From: Phycisphaeraceae bacterium
GTDB taxonomy: Bacteria; Planctomycetota; Phycisphaerae; Phycisphaerales; UBA1924
Assembly: GCA_026128865.1 (NCBI GenBank)
Contig: JAHCJE010000003.1
Coordinates: forward strand, 1 to 64,000
DNA: 64,000 nt
Direction of reading: 5' to 3'
Shown here: one piece after another, positions 44,052 to 53,010 of the stretch
Numbering within the stretch: the first letter of the stretch is position 1
Layout: each line of letters begins with the position of its first letter
Program-made: the position numbers and the translations under genes
The notes under the pieces: model-generated
The model's input: only the letters and a program-made list of their open reading frames with translations
Database searches by the model: none
What the model was told of the DNA's origin: nothing

Positions 44052-46376
44052 GTGCCCACGTTGCTGACCATCGATCTCTGGGACACGCTGCTGCGGCGGC
44101 GGTGCCACCCCGAAGAGGTCAAACTGGCGACGGCGCGCACACTCCTGCTCACAGGCTGGGGCTTGCTCCGCCACGAGTATCGCGACGCCTATCGGCTGCG
44201 CACGCTACGCGTCGAGGCCGAGGTCGCCATCGGCGCGGAACGCAAGGCAACCGGTCTCGACGACGAGTACGAAATCGAAGAGGTGCTCCGCCGCTGGCTG
44301 CTGCACGCGATGGATCCAGCCGTACCGCCCGGTCGCGCTGACGCGATCGCGCGATCGCTCGCCAACACCGAGGTCATGCAGGAGATCGCCGTTTCCTACC
44401 CCGACCCCAGAGCAGCCTCGCTCACCACCGCTTCGCCGGCCGACGTGGTCGCAGGCATCTCCGACTTCTACCTCGGCGAGCCGCGCCTGCGCCGCATCCT
44501 GAACGCAATCGTCCCCCACGCCCGGATCGACCGGGTCTTCGCGTCCTGCGATGCGTGCCTGCACAAACGCAGCGGCCGGCTCTTCACCCACGTCCAGCGC
44601 GAGTGTCTCGCCGAGCCGACCGCCCACCTTCACGTCGGAGACCATCCCTGGTCCGACGTGGAGAGTCCGCGCCGCCTCGGCATCAACGCGATCCACTATG
44701 CGCACCCGGACGAGGACGCGAAACGAGCGGCGCATCGCGCCAGGTTCGATGCGCGCACGACCGGCGACTTCGCTCCCACCGCGGCTCTCCTCACCCGGCG
44801 ACTCGAACGCGAGTGCGACCCACCCCGCGGACTCACGGCCCGCCAGGCGGACCTTTACGCCGCGGGCTTCCGTGCCGCGCCGCTCTACGCAGGCCTTGCC
44901 CTCTCCGCGATCGAGGAGGCGATGCGTGCCGGACTGCCCAGCGTCCACTACTTCACTCGCGAGGGCGAGTTCCTCGCGCAGGTCCACGAGCAACTCGCCG
45001 CGCACTGGTCGCCAGGCTCGACCCCTCCGCACGCCGTTGTGCTCGAAGTCAGCCGGCTCAGCACTTTCTTCCCCAGCCTGCGCGAAGTCTCGAGACGCGA
45101 GATGATGCGACTCTGGAACCAGTACTCGCGGCAATCACCAGCGCAGATGCTCGCCTCCCTCGGCCTCGACGCGTTCCCCTTCGAGCCGCTTCTCGAACGG
45201 CACGCCCTGCCCCTCGAACCCGTCATCGAACATCCGTGGAAGGACGCAAGAGTCCGGTCGCTCTTCTCCGACCGCCTCTTCCGTCGCCTCGTCGAGCAGT
45301 CGCGCGACCGCCGCAGGCGCGACCTCCTCGCTTATCTCGCGCAACGCGGGCTTACCCCCGAGACCACCGCGGCTGTCATCGTCGATCTCGGCTGGCGCGG
45401 CACGATCCAGGACAACATCGCCCACCTCCTCCCCCACACCACCATCCACGGCTGGTACCTCGGCCTCTTCCGCCGACTGAACGAGCAGCCTCCCAACGCC
45501 CGCAAACGCGCCTTCGGACCGGACGCCCTGCACGACGCCCCCGAGACGCTCGAACTCATCCGCTGGGTCTCGCCCCTCGAAATGCTCGCCAACACCGCGA
45601 CCGGAAGCGTGCGCGGCTACAAGGCGACGCACGAGGGCATCGCCGCAGTCCGAGCACAAGACCCGGGCGAGGATCGCGTCTGGCACGTCGACACCCGGCA
45701 TTTCCAGCGGGGCGTGCTCGACGCTGCGCCCATCGTCGCCGACTGGGCGCGAACCCATGCTGTCTTCGCCCACGAGATGCGCCCACTCGCGCTCGCTTGT
45801 CTTCGTTCACTGGCGATCACTCCGCCGCGTTCGATCGCCAAGGCGTTCTTCTCGCTCACCCACAACGAGACCTTCGGTGTGGGCGGGTTCGTGCGCAAGC
45901 CATCCGACTTGCCGTGGCGCATCCGACGGCTGGGACTGCGATCCGGCGGCCGGCACCCCAAGTTCCGTGCCCACGTCGAACGCAGCGCCTGGCCGCATGG
46001 CCTCCTCCGACTGCACCGCCTCGACCGACTCGCTGACCGATACGCCGCCGATTGCATCGAGGACGCGAGGCTGCGGGGCGGCGCGCACCTCCCCCCCGAC
46101 CACGCCCAGCTCGAGGCCAAGCGACAGATCACCGATCTCGAAACCTCTCGTGCGTGGCAGATCGTGCAGGCAATCAAGGGCACGCCCTTCTACCGTGCCG
46201 CGGCCCGAGCACGATTCGGCCCGGGCTGGGACGACCCGGATGACGCACCGCCCAGCGACCGGCTTCGGCGCATCGAGTCCAGCAGGGCATACAGGGCGAT
46301 TGTCTGCGTCAAGTCGTCGGCGGTCTATCGCGCCCTGCGCCCCGACTCCCGGCGCCGCCGCGGTGCCCGCTCGTAA
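44052..46376 (+). CDS. HAD-superfamily protein of COG5610 type, 774 residues
   Basis: The N-terminal ~230 residues are a HAD domain: LLTIDLWDTLLRR (nucleophile Asp and DxWDT variant), ISDFYLGEP and the third motif VGDHPWSDVES. The next ~400 residues form a domain with VHYFTREGEFL, VLEVSRLSTFFPSLR, AAVIVDLGWRGTIQDN and HGWYLGLF. The same domain occurs without the HAD part in the gene at 47795. The end has two SRAW/SRAY units shared with the GT4 protein. Proteins of this kind lie in polysaccharide loci; the reaction is not known to me. GTG 44052 begins 19 bases after the GT4 stop. Confidence 0.72.
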   Translation: MPTLLTIDLWDTLLRRRCHPEEVKLATARTLLLTGWGLLRHEYRDAYRLRTLRVEAEVAIGAERKATGLDDEYEIEEVLRRWLLHAMDPAVPPGRADAIARSLANTEVMQEIAVSYPDPRAASLTTASPADVVAGISDFYLGEPRLRRILNAIVPHARIDRVFASCDACLHKRSGRLFTHVQRECLAEPTAHLHVGDHPWSDVESPRRLGINAIHYAHPDEDAKRAAHRARFDARTTGDFAPTAALLTRRLERECDPPRGLTARQADLYAAGFRAAPLYAGLALSAIEEAMRAGLPSVHYFTREGEFLAQVHEQLAAHWSPGSTPPHAVVLEVSRLSTFFPSLREVSRREMMRLWNQYSRQSPAQMLASLGLDAFPFEPLLERHALPLEPVIEHPWKDARVRSLFSDRLFRRLVEQSRDRRRRDLLAYLAQRGLTPETTAAVIVDLGWRGTIQDNIAHLLPHTTIHGWYLGLFRRLNEQPPNARKRAFGPDALHDAPETLELIRWVSPLEMLANTATGSVRGYKATHEGIAAVRAQDPGEDRVWHVDTRHFQRGVLDAAPIVADWARTHAVFAHEMRPLALACLRSLAITPPRSIAKAFFSLTHNETFGVGGFVRKPSDLPWRIRRLGLRSGGRHPKFRAHVERSAWPHGLLRLHRLDRLADRYAADCIEDARLRGGAHLPPDHAQLEAKRQITDLETSRAWQIVQAIKGTPFYRAAARARFGPGWDDPDDAPPSDRLRRIESSRAYRAIVCVKSSAVYRALRPDSRRRRGARS

Positions 46377-46442
46377 CGGTTTACCTACACTCAGCCCCAT
46401 CACGCGTGCGCTCGTCGCGTCACGTCGCACCGACCACTCCCC

Positions 46443-47111
46443 ATGGACCACACGCTCCCCGATCTCACGCCCGACGAGCAGGCCGTTGTTGACGCGTTCC
46501 ACGCTCTCTACTACGGCCGTCGCCTCTGGGAGCGCACGCTCTGGCTCGGCGCTCGTTGTTTCAAGTGTCCGATGGACGCATGGACCTACCAGGAGATCAT
46601 TCACGAGACGCGACCGACCCTCATCGTCGAGTGCGGCACGGCGCGAGGAGGCAGCGCGCTCTTCATGGCCTCGATGCTCGACCTCCTCGGCGATGGCCGC
46701 GTCATTTCCATCGACATCGAGTCGAAGCCGGGGTTGCCTCAACACCAGCGGATCACGTACTTCCACGGCACATCATCGACCGACCCGCGGACCGTCGAAC
46801 AGGTCCGCGCACAAGTCAAACCGAACGATCGCGTCATGCTCGTCCTGGATTCCTGCCATGCGAGCGATCACGTTCTCGCCGAGCTGAACGCCTATTCGCC
46901 TCTCGTCACCCCGGGCTGCTACACCATCGTCGAGGATTCGAACATCAACGGCCATCCGGTGCACACCACGTTCGAGCCCGACCAGGGCCCCGGACCGTTC
47001 GAAGCCGTCACCGCGTTCATGGAGACCACAGACCGCTTCGAAGTGGATCGATCCCGCGAGCGGCTGCTGATGACCTTCAACCCCTGCGGGTACCTCCGAT
47101 GCCTGAAGTGA
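46443..47111 (+). CDS. Cephalosporin hydroxylase/CmcI-like methyltransferase
   Basis: 222 residues of the CmcI family: CPMDAWTYQEIIHETRPTLI, VECGTARGGSALFMASM, VISIDIESKP and the later VLDSCHASDHVLAEL. Despite the family name these proteins are SAM-dependent O-methyltransferase-like enzymes. Close relatives are common in polysaccharide loci. ATG 46443 is preceded by a TACACT box at 46387-46392. It overlaps the next methyltransferase gene by 13 bases. Confidence 0.82.
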   Translation: MDHTLPDLTPDEQAVVDAFHALYYGRRLWERTLWLGARCFKCPMDAWTYQEIIHETRPTLIVECGTARGGSALFMASMLDLLGDGRVISIDIESKPGLPQHQRITYFHGTSSTDPRTVEQVRAQVKPNDRVMLVLDSCHASDHVLAELNAYSPLVTPGCYTIVEDSNINGHPVHTTFEPDQGPGPFEAVTAFMETTDRFEVDRSRERLLMTFNPCGYLRCLK

Positions 47112-47779
47112 ACGCCTGGCGCGAGGGTCTCGCCGACGAACTCGCGTTCTGGCGTGATTGGTTCGCACGCCGAGGCGGCGACTGGCCAGATGATTACCGT
47201 GCGCGTCTCGACCCGCGCACGCACCTCCGGCACGAGATCGCCGCCTTGCTCGAACCGCACTCGCCCCCTGCTTCGACCGTGCGCATCCTCGACGCAGGCG
47301 CGGGGCCGCTGACCGTGCTGGGCCGCGTCTGGCCGGGACGAACGGTCGAGGTTACGGCGACCGATGCGCTCGCCGAGGCGTTCAACCGACTGATCGACGA
47401 GTTCGGCCTCTCGCCACCCCTTCGCACGATCGCCTGCGCGACGGAAGACGTCGCATCGCGGTTCGCCTCAGGATCGTTCGACCTCGCCTACGCCCGAAAC
47501 ACGCTGGATCATTCGCGGGATCCGCTGGGCGCGATCCGCGCCATGCTCGCGGTGACGAAGCCCGGTCGTTGTGTCTTCCTTCAGCATCTCGCCGACGAGG
47601 CAGAGCACGAGCGTTACCGCGGCTTGCACCAGTGGAACTTCCGCGAGGAGGGGGGGTCGCTCATCCTGTGGCGCCCAGGTGTGCGCATCGACATCGGCGA
47701 CGAAGTGCGCAACGAGGCGGCGCTCCGTGTCGCCACACGCGGTCGGTGGATCGACGCGACGCTCATCCGACGCGAGTGA
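47099..47779 (+). CDS. Class I SAM methyltransferase (type 11-like)
   Basis: 226 residues. The SAM loop is ILDAGAGPLTVLGRVW near 64-79, followed by an acidic VTATDALAE and FDLAYARNTLDHSRDPLGAI, the type 11 post-I motif. The N-terminal ~60 residues (ELAFWRDWFARRGGDWP) recall enzymes that methylate or act on sugar residues. It overlaps the CmcI-like gene and converges on the stand-alone COG5610-domain gene. Confidence 0.78.
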   Translation: MPEVNAWREGLADELAFWRDWFARRGGDWPDDYRARLDPRTHLRHEIAALLEPHSPPASTVRILDAGAGPLTVLGRVWPGRTVEVTATDALAEAFNRLIDEFGLSPPLRTIACATEDVASRFASGSFDLAYARNTLDHSRDPLGAIRAMLAVTKPGRCVFLQHLADEAEHERYRGLHQWNFREEGGSLILWRPGVRIDIGDEVRNEAALRVATRGRWIDATLIRRE

Positions 47780-47794
47780 CCCGTGCCGGCGGGG

Positions 47795-49201
47795 TTACGC
47801 GCGGGTGTGATACCGTGTGTCCAGCAGGTCCAAGGCGAAGTTCGCCATCGGCACGCCGGATCGCTTCAACGCACCCTCCGCCCACCGTTGCGTCCGCAGC
47901 AGCCCCGCGAGCCGCCGCGGACCGTGCCACCACGGCCACTCGCACAACGCACGCCACGCCGACCCTTGGAACGCGAACCGCGAGGAGCCGTACACGCCGA
48001 AGTTCTCCTCGTGCGCGTAATCGAGAAACGCCAGTGCCTCGGCGCGGGTCGGATAGAGCACGAACCGTCGCATCCTGTCCAGCACGGCAGGACGCAACTC
48101 CGCGGCGGTAACCGCTCGTGCGCCCGGCTCGCGGACGAACACCTCAAACCACGCCCACACGCCCGCGCGCGCCCGGCGAAACGGCCCGCGCAGCAGGTCC
48201 GCCTCGTCCACCCCCGATCTCACGATTGGGCGCACGCGCCCGCTCGAATCCTCGCGGAATCCCGCCGCGCTGCCGTGCGGTGCAGTCGCGAGCATCTCGA
48301 AGACGGAGTTGCATCGGAGGATGCACTCCTGCATCCAGTCGCCACTGCGCGTGTCGCACAAATATCCACACCGCTGAGAGCCGGGCGGGTCACTTCCAGG
48401 CCGGTAGGTCAGCGCGAGGTACATGCCGTCGAGCGCGGGCCGATCCGGCTCGTGCCGGGTGGCGAGCGCGAGACTCGTCTGCATCGACCCCGTCCATCCC
48501 ACGTCCACGATGCCGACGGTTCCCTCTCCGAAATAGCCGCGCTGGCGCAGGTATCGCACGAGCGAGCGACGTGCCTCGTCACGCCGTGCGAGGAACGCTT
48601 CTCGCACGCGTGCATCCGCGGCGAAGCGCGCGAACCGATCATCGTGCGCCGGGTCGCCGATCGCCGATTCAACGCCCTCGAAACCCGCCTCCATCGCCAG
48701 GGGGACGAACGGTGCCTCCGGCAGCGACAGGTTGCGCAGCAGCGTACCGACGGTCTGTGCAGGGTACTGCGCCCACAGCCGCGCCAGTCCTTCCGCGTCG
48801 AAGGATTCCATGCTCGCGAGGTACAGCGAGCGCCGGTTGACCGCGAGGTAAGTCGCGGGCGGCTCATCGACGCTGCGCACTCTCGCCAGACGCCGATACA
48901 TGCGCATGAACGTCTCACCCTCGCGCGCCAGGAAGAACATCCGCCGCAGTCCGCGCTCGCGAGCACGCTCCAGGGCGTGGAGCGAGAACGAGGCGAACGC
49001 CGGAGCGATCACCGTTCCGATGGCCCTGTGGGCTTCTCTCGGGGCGTGGCGTTCAGTGTTCCCGCTTCTGCCGCCTCGAAAGTTGTCCGAGCGCTCCAGG
49101 GCTTCATCGACCGCGCGCAGCACGCGCTCGCCCCGCCAGAACACGCTCCGTACCGCCAGCTCACGCAGCAGCGCCTCCCTGACCGTCGCGCTCTCGCTCA
49201 C
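47795..49201 (-). CDS. Stand-alone COG5610 C-terminal-domain protein
   Basis: 468 residues related to the region after the HAD domain of the 44052 gene: MFFLAREGETFMRMYRRLA, then YLAVNRRSLYLASM, TVGIVDVGWTGSMQTSLALA and ENFGVYGSSRFAFQGSAW correspond in order to blocks of that protein. No HAD nucleophile motif is present, so the two activities can be separate. GTG 49201 follows GGGGAGG and overlaps the upstream stop (GTGA); an earlier GTG at 49219 lacks this support. Function unknown; a role in glycan assembly is inferred from the locus. Confidence 0.7.
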   Translation of the reverse strand: MSESATVREALLRELAVRSVFWRGERVLRAVDEALERSDNFRGGRSGNTERHAPREAHRAIGTVIAPAFASFSLHALERARERGLRRMFFLAREGETFMRMYRRLARVRSVDEPPATYLAVNRRSLYLASMESFDAEGLARLWAQYPAQTVGTLLRNLSLPEAPFVPLAMEAGFEGVESAIGDPAHDDRFARFAADARVREAFLARRDEARRSLVRYLRQRGYFGEGTVGIVDVGWTGSMQTSLALATRHEPDRPALDGMYLALTYRPGSDPPGSQRCGYLCDTRSGDWMQECILRCNSVFEMLATAPHGSAAGFREDSSGRVRPIVRSGVDEADLLRGPFRRARAGVWAWFEVFVREPGARAVTAAELRPAVLDRMRRFVLYPTRAEALAFLDYAHEENFGVYGSSRFAFQGSAWRALCEWPWWHGPRRLAGLLRTQRWAEGALKRSGVPMANFALDLLDTRYHTRA

Positions 49202-49518
49202 GCCCGCGTCCCTCCCCACGCTCGGCGTGCAGCCCGAACCGTTGCGATCGTCACGCGCGCGGAGGCGACCAACGGCCGCACCATCACACAGGCCGCCAGC
49301 CGCACGCCGCGGACCCCCATCGCAGCGACCAGTCCATCGGGGAGCCTATGCGCGAGATGCACGGCGATCTGGTCCTCAAGCCGTGGTGTCTCAACCGGCC
49401 CGATCGAGTCTGCAAGCAGGTGTGCGTGCGCGAGATGTCGGCGATACCTTCCCCGCCCGCGGTAGTACGCGTGTGACGCCCGCCGTGCCACGATCGCCGT
49501 GAGCCGGTCCTGATGCAC
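49198..49518 (-). CDS. Hypothetical 106-residue protein coupled to the COG5610-domain gene
   Basis: Arg/Ala/Val-rich protein with a His/Arg-rich first half (AYYRGRGRYRRHLAHAHLLA) and a moderately hydrophobic stretch (VRLAACVMVRPLVASARVTI). No family is recognised. It is supported by its GTGA overlap with the next gene and by a TATACT box 6 bases upstream of its GTG, which suggests a leaderless message. Confidence 0.5.
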   Translation of the reverse strand: MHQDRLTAIVARRASHAYYRGRGRYRRHLAHAHLLADSIGPVETPRLEDQIAVHLAHRLPDGLVAAMGVRGVRLAACVMVRPLVASARVTIATVRAARRAWGGTRA

Positions 49519-49523
49519 GCGCG

Positions 49524-49529
49524 AGTATA
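49524..49529 (-). promoter_or_regulatory. TATACT -10 box placed for leaderless transcription
   Basis: On the minus strand TATACT ends 6 bases before the GTG at 49518, so transcription would start at or next to the start codon. No -35 box is evident. Confidence 0.45.
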
Positions 49530-49625
49530 GAGCAACCTGTCCCGCGCCCCTCCGGCATCACGACTTCCCCCTCGCCTCTGCCGCCATCCGCTTTCGCCTA
49601 AACTCCCGCCCCAGGGAACCACGCC

Positions 49626-50915
49626 ATGCCGTACACGATCCGTCCCGAGCAGGGCTTCACCGTTGACGCCGAGAACACCGACTACCTGTCGCGCCACGTG
49701 GACACGGGCGACCGCTGGGTGCTGAACTTCGGCCCGCAGCACCCCGCCACGCACACGACGCTCCGCCTGGTCCTCGAACTCGACGGCGAGCGGATCGCCC
49801 GCTGCACGCCGCACATCGGCTACCTGCACTCCGGCTTCGAGAAACTGGGCGAGCATCTCGACTACAACCAGTACGTCACCATCGTCAGCCGGATGAACTA
49901 CCTCTCGCCGGTGGCGAACGACATCTGCTGGCACCACGCGGTCGAGACGCTCTTCGGCATCGACATCACACCGCGGTGCAAGGTGCTGCGCACCATCATG
50001 GCGGAACTCGGGCGCATCCAGGACCACCTGCTGTGCGTCGGGGCGGCCGCCCTGGACCTGGGCGCGTTCACCGGCTTCCTCTACGCCTTCAACCCCCGCG
50101 AGAAGATCTACGACCTCTGCGACTTCATCTCGGGCCAGCGCTTCCACCCCGACTGGACCCGCGTCGGCGGCCTGATGCAGGACCTCCCCGACGAGCGCGT
50201 CTTCAAGACCATGGTCAAGGACTTCATCCACAACGACCTGCCGCGCGCCTTGGACGACCTCGTCACCCTGGTCGAGCGCAACCGCATCTTTATCGACCGC
50301 ACCCGCGGCATCGGCGTGCTGACGAAGGACCAGGCGATCGCGTGGTCGATCTCCGGCCCCGTCGCGCGCGCCAGCGGCGTGCGACGCGACCTGCGCAAGG
50401 ACGCCCCGTACCTCTGCTACGCCGACAACTGGGACGGGCAGGGCGCGCCGGCCGTCAAGTTCAGCGTGCCGATCGCCGAGGAAGGCGACGTCTACGCCCG
50501 CTTCCTGGTGCGCGTCGAGGAGATCAAGCAGTCGGTCCGCATCATCGACCAGTTGATCGACGACATCCCCGCCGGCCCCGTCAACACCTTCCCCGACGGC
50601 AAACTCGTCAAGCCTCCCAAGGCCGACGTCTACGGCTCGATCGAGGGCCTGATCCAGCACTTCGAACTCATCATGACCAACCGGGGCTGGGAGCCGCCCG
50701 TCGCCGAGGCCTACGGCGCGAACGAGACGGCCAACGGCGAACTGGGCTACTACGTCGTCTCCGACGGCTCGCCCCGGGCCTGGCGCGCAGCGACGCGCCC
50801 GCCGAGTTTCATCAACTACCAGGTCATGGCGATGCTGACCGAGGGGCACATGCTGGCCGACGTGGTGGCCATCCTCGGCTCGCTGAACATCGTGGCAGCG
50901 GAACTGGACCGCTGA
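49626..50915 (+). CDS. nuoD: NADH-quinone oxidoreductase subunit D, solitary gene
   Basis: 429 residues, the 49-kDa subunit of respiratory complex I. It has LNFGPQHPATHTTLRLVLEL, HIGYLHSGFEKLGEH, the Tyr/His quinone-site region and GVRRDLRKDAPYLCY, with GELGYYVVSDGS near the end. Peripheral-arm subunits NuoB-C-D are usually adjacent, yet no other nuo gene is near: an exporter/polysaccharide gene lies on one side and an FG-GAP gene on the other. The Mrp subunits 40 kb away are a different complex. ATG 49626 follows AGGGAA with TAAACT at 49599. Confidence 0.93.
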   Translation: MPYTIRPEQGFTVDAENTDYLSRHVDTGDRWVLNFGPQHPATHTTLRLVLELDGERIARCTPHIGYLHSGFEKLGEHLDYNQYVTIVSRMNYLSPVANDICWHHAVETLFGIDITPRCKVLRTIMAELGRIQDHLLCVGAAALDLGAFTGFLYAFNPREKIYDLCDFISGQRFHPDWTRVGGLMQDLPDERVFKTMVKDFIHNDLPRALDDLVTLVERNRIFIDRTRGIGVLTKDQAIAWSISGPVARASGVRRDLRKDAPYLCYADNWDGQGAPAVKFSVPIAEEGDVYARFLVRVEEIKQSVRIIDQLIDDIPAGPVNTFPDGKLVKPPKADVYGSIEGLIQHFELIMTNRGWEPPVAEAYGANETANGELGYYVVSDGSPRAWRAATRPPSFINYQVMAMLTEGHMLADVVAILGSLNIVAAELDR

Positions 50916-50925
50916 GTTCTCTCCC

Positions 50926-50980
50926 CTTGGCCCCTTGGCCATTTGGACCTTTGGCCCTTTGGCCATTTGGACCTGGCCAA
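50926..50980. repeat. Short tandem repeat of TTTGGCC-type octamers
   Basis: About seven imperfect 8-base units (TTGGCCCC, TTGGCCAT, TTGGACCT and similar) directly after nuoD. The 16-base pair CTTGGCCATTTGGACC-like unit occurs twice. This is a microsatellite. Confidence 0.6.
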
Positions 50981-51073
50981 ATCCCGTGACCTCCGCCCTC
51001 CTTCGTCGCTGGCCCTTTGACGGCGATCCGGTCGCTGCCGCGCCAGCCACCACGAACCGCGAAGGAGAGGCCC

Positions 51074-52710
51074 GTGAACGCAGCCCGAACGAACAGCACC
51101 CTGTCCCTGACCCCCCTGGCCCTGGCCGCGACCCTTGCCCTGGCCGCCGGCTCGGCCTTCGCGCAGGACTTCAACGGCGACGGCCTTGCCGACCTCGCCG
51201 TCGCCGCCCCGGGCGAATCGATCGGCGCGGCGGCCGGCGCGGGCGTGGTCACGATCGTCTATGGGGCCGGGCCGGGCATCGGCCTGAGCGCGTTCGCCCC
51301 GCTCCCCGCCGTGCAGATCACGCAGGCCACCTTCGGCCTCGACCCCGCCGAGGCGGGCGACGGCTTCGGGTTCTCGATGGCCTGGGGCGACTTCAACGGC
51401 GACGGCTTCGATGACCTCGCCATCGGCGCGCCGTTCGAGGACATCGCCGGCGCGACCGACGCGGGCCTCGTGATCGTCCTGTACGGCTCACCCTCCGGTC
51501 TTGCCCCGCTCGGCCCGCCCGTGCTCACGCAGGGCCTCGGCGGCATGCCGGACACGCCGGAGACCGGCGACCTGTTCGGCTGGGCGTCACGACGGGCGAC
51601 TTCAACGCCGACGGGTTCGACGACCTCGCCATCGGCGCGCCGGGCGAGACCATCACCTTCGCCGAGCAGGGGATGGTGCACCAGGTCTTCGGTTCGCCCG
51701 GGGGATTGATGCCCGCCGGCGCGCCCACGCCGGTCTTCATCCAGAGCATGCTCGGCGACCCGGACGAGGCGCACGACATGTTCGGCTACTCCCTCGCCGC
51801 GGGAAACTTCGACGGCGTTCCCGGCGACGACCTCGCCATCGGCGCGCCCTTCGAGACCTTCGCCGGCAAGCACAACTGCGGCATGGTCAACGCCGTCTAC
51901 GCCTCGCCCGGCTTCGGACTCGACCCGGCCGCGCCCACCGTGCCCCAGGCCTGGACGCAGAACTCGCCCGGCATCCCGCAGACCGCCCACAGTTTCGACA
52001 ACTTCGGCCTCACCCTCGCCGTCGGGGACTTCGACAGCAACGGCGCGGACGACCTCGCCATCGGCGTCCCCTACGAGAACATCGGCGCGAATGGGGCCTG
52101 CGGCGTGGTGAACGTCATCTACGGCGTGCCGATGCCGGGTGTCGGCCTGCACGCCTCGCTCGCGGTCCCCGCTGAACTCTGGCACCAGAACGTCGCGGGC
52201 GTCCCCGAGGTCAACGACTCGAACGACAACTTCGGCTACGCCCTCGCCGTCGGCGACTTCAACGGCGACGGCTACGACGACCTCGCCGTCGGCGTGCCCT
52301 ACGAGGACGTCAAGGCCATCAACGACTGCGGCTACGTGAACGTGATCTACGGCGCCGGCCCGGGCTTTGGGCTGGAGACCGCGGCACCGGTCGTCGCCCA
52401 GGGCTGGCACCAGAACTCCCCGTCCGTTCCGAACTCCAACGAAGCGGCGGACTACTTCGGCTGGGCGCTCTCGGTCGGCGACTTCGACGGCAACGGCGCG
52501 GACGACCTGGTGGTCGGCGCACGCGGCGAGGACCTCGGCGCAGCAAGCAACTGCGGCGCGGTCTTCGTGATCTACGGCGACCTCGCCCCCGGCGTCGGCC
52601 TCAGCGGCGCAACCCCGGTCGCCAGCCAGGTCTGGCATCAGAACTCGCCGGGCATCCCCGACTCCAATGAGACCGGCGACCTGTTCGGCGGCGGACTCGC
52701 CGGCAGGTGA
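51074..52710 (+). pseudogene. Secreted FG-GAP/integrin-like beta-propeller protein with a frameshift
   Basis: GTG 51074 after AAGGAGAGG opens a signal peptide (LALAATLALAAGSAFAQ) and FG-GAP repeats of the form GDFNGDGFDDLAIGAPFED. Near 51586 the frame shifts: restoring one G (TGGGCGGTC for TGGGCGTC) gives GDLFGWAVTTGDFNADGFDD and joins the second frame, which holds five more repeats up to 52710. The repeats carry Ca-binding DxDxDG-type loops. The C-terminus is abrupt (GDLFGGGLAGR), just where another repeat would begin. The whole would be about 545 residues. The shift may be real decay or a sequence error. Such proteins are secreted adhesion or cell-surface proteins in this phylum. Confidence 0.78.
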
Positions 52711-52737
52711 CAGCGGCGAGACAATCCGATGCTCACG

Positions 52738-52762
52738 GGGCGGGGCCTTCAAAGCCCCGCCC
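52738..52762 (+). terminator. GC hairpin after the FG-GAP gene
   Basis: Perfect 9-base arms GGGCGGGGC / GCCCCGCCC around CTTCAAA, followed by TTCTTGTC. It also belongs to the dispersed GGGGCGGGGCC repeat family. Confidence 0.5.
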
Positions 52763-52768
52763 TTCTTG

Positions 52769-52972
52769 TCAGGAGGGGCCGCTCCCGCCCAGTTGGTGCC
52801 GCACGAGTTGCCGGTAGGTCTCGCACCGCCCGATCAACCGCCGGGTGATGGCGAGCTCCGTTCCCTCAATGTCGTCGCCGCCGAACTCGACCGCGGACCA
52901 CTGGTATACGGATCGCGGGGAGTCGTTGCGCCCCGGGCACCCCGCCCTCCGTGGCGGCTTCTCTCTTCCCAC
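52769..52972 (-). CDS. Possible small protein, 67 residues
   Basis: The C-terminal part reads like a protein (SVYQWSAVEFGGDDIEGTEL then AITRRLIGRCETYRQLVRHQ) and lies in otherwise gene-free sequence downstream of the 53011 gene on the same strand. The GTG start is arbitrary and has no good ribosome site. No family recognised. Confidence 0.3.
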   Translation of the reverse strand: MGREKPPRRAGCPGRNDSPRSVYQWSAVEFGGDDIEGTELAITRRLIGRCETYRQLVRHQLGGSGPS

Positions 52973-53010
52973 TGCACTCAATGCGCACCTCGCGCCGCGA
53001 CCTCGCCTCC

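Noticed and set aside
47783-49465. 560-codon plus-strand frame
   Set aside because: Antisense of the COG5610-domain gene and its 106-residue partner, which have matching family blocks and coupled starts.
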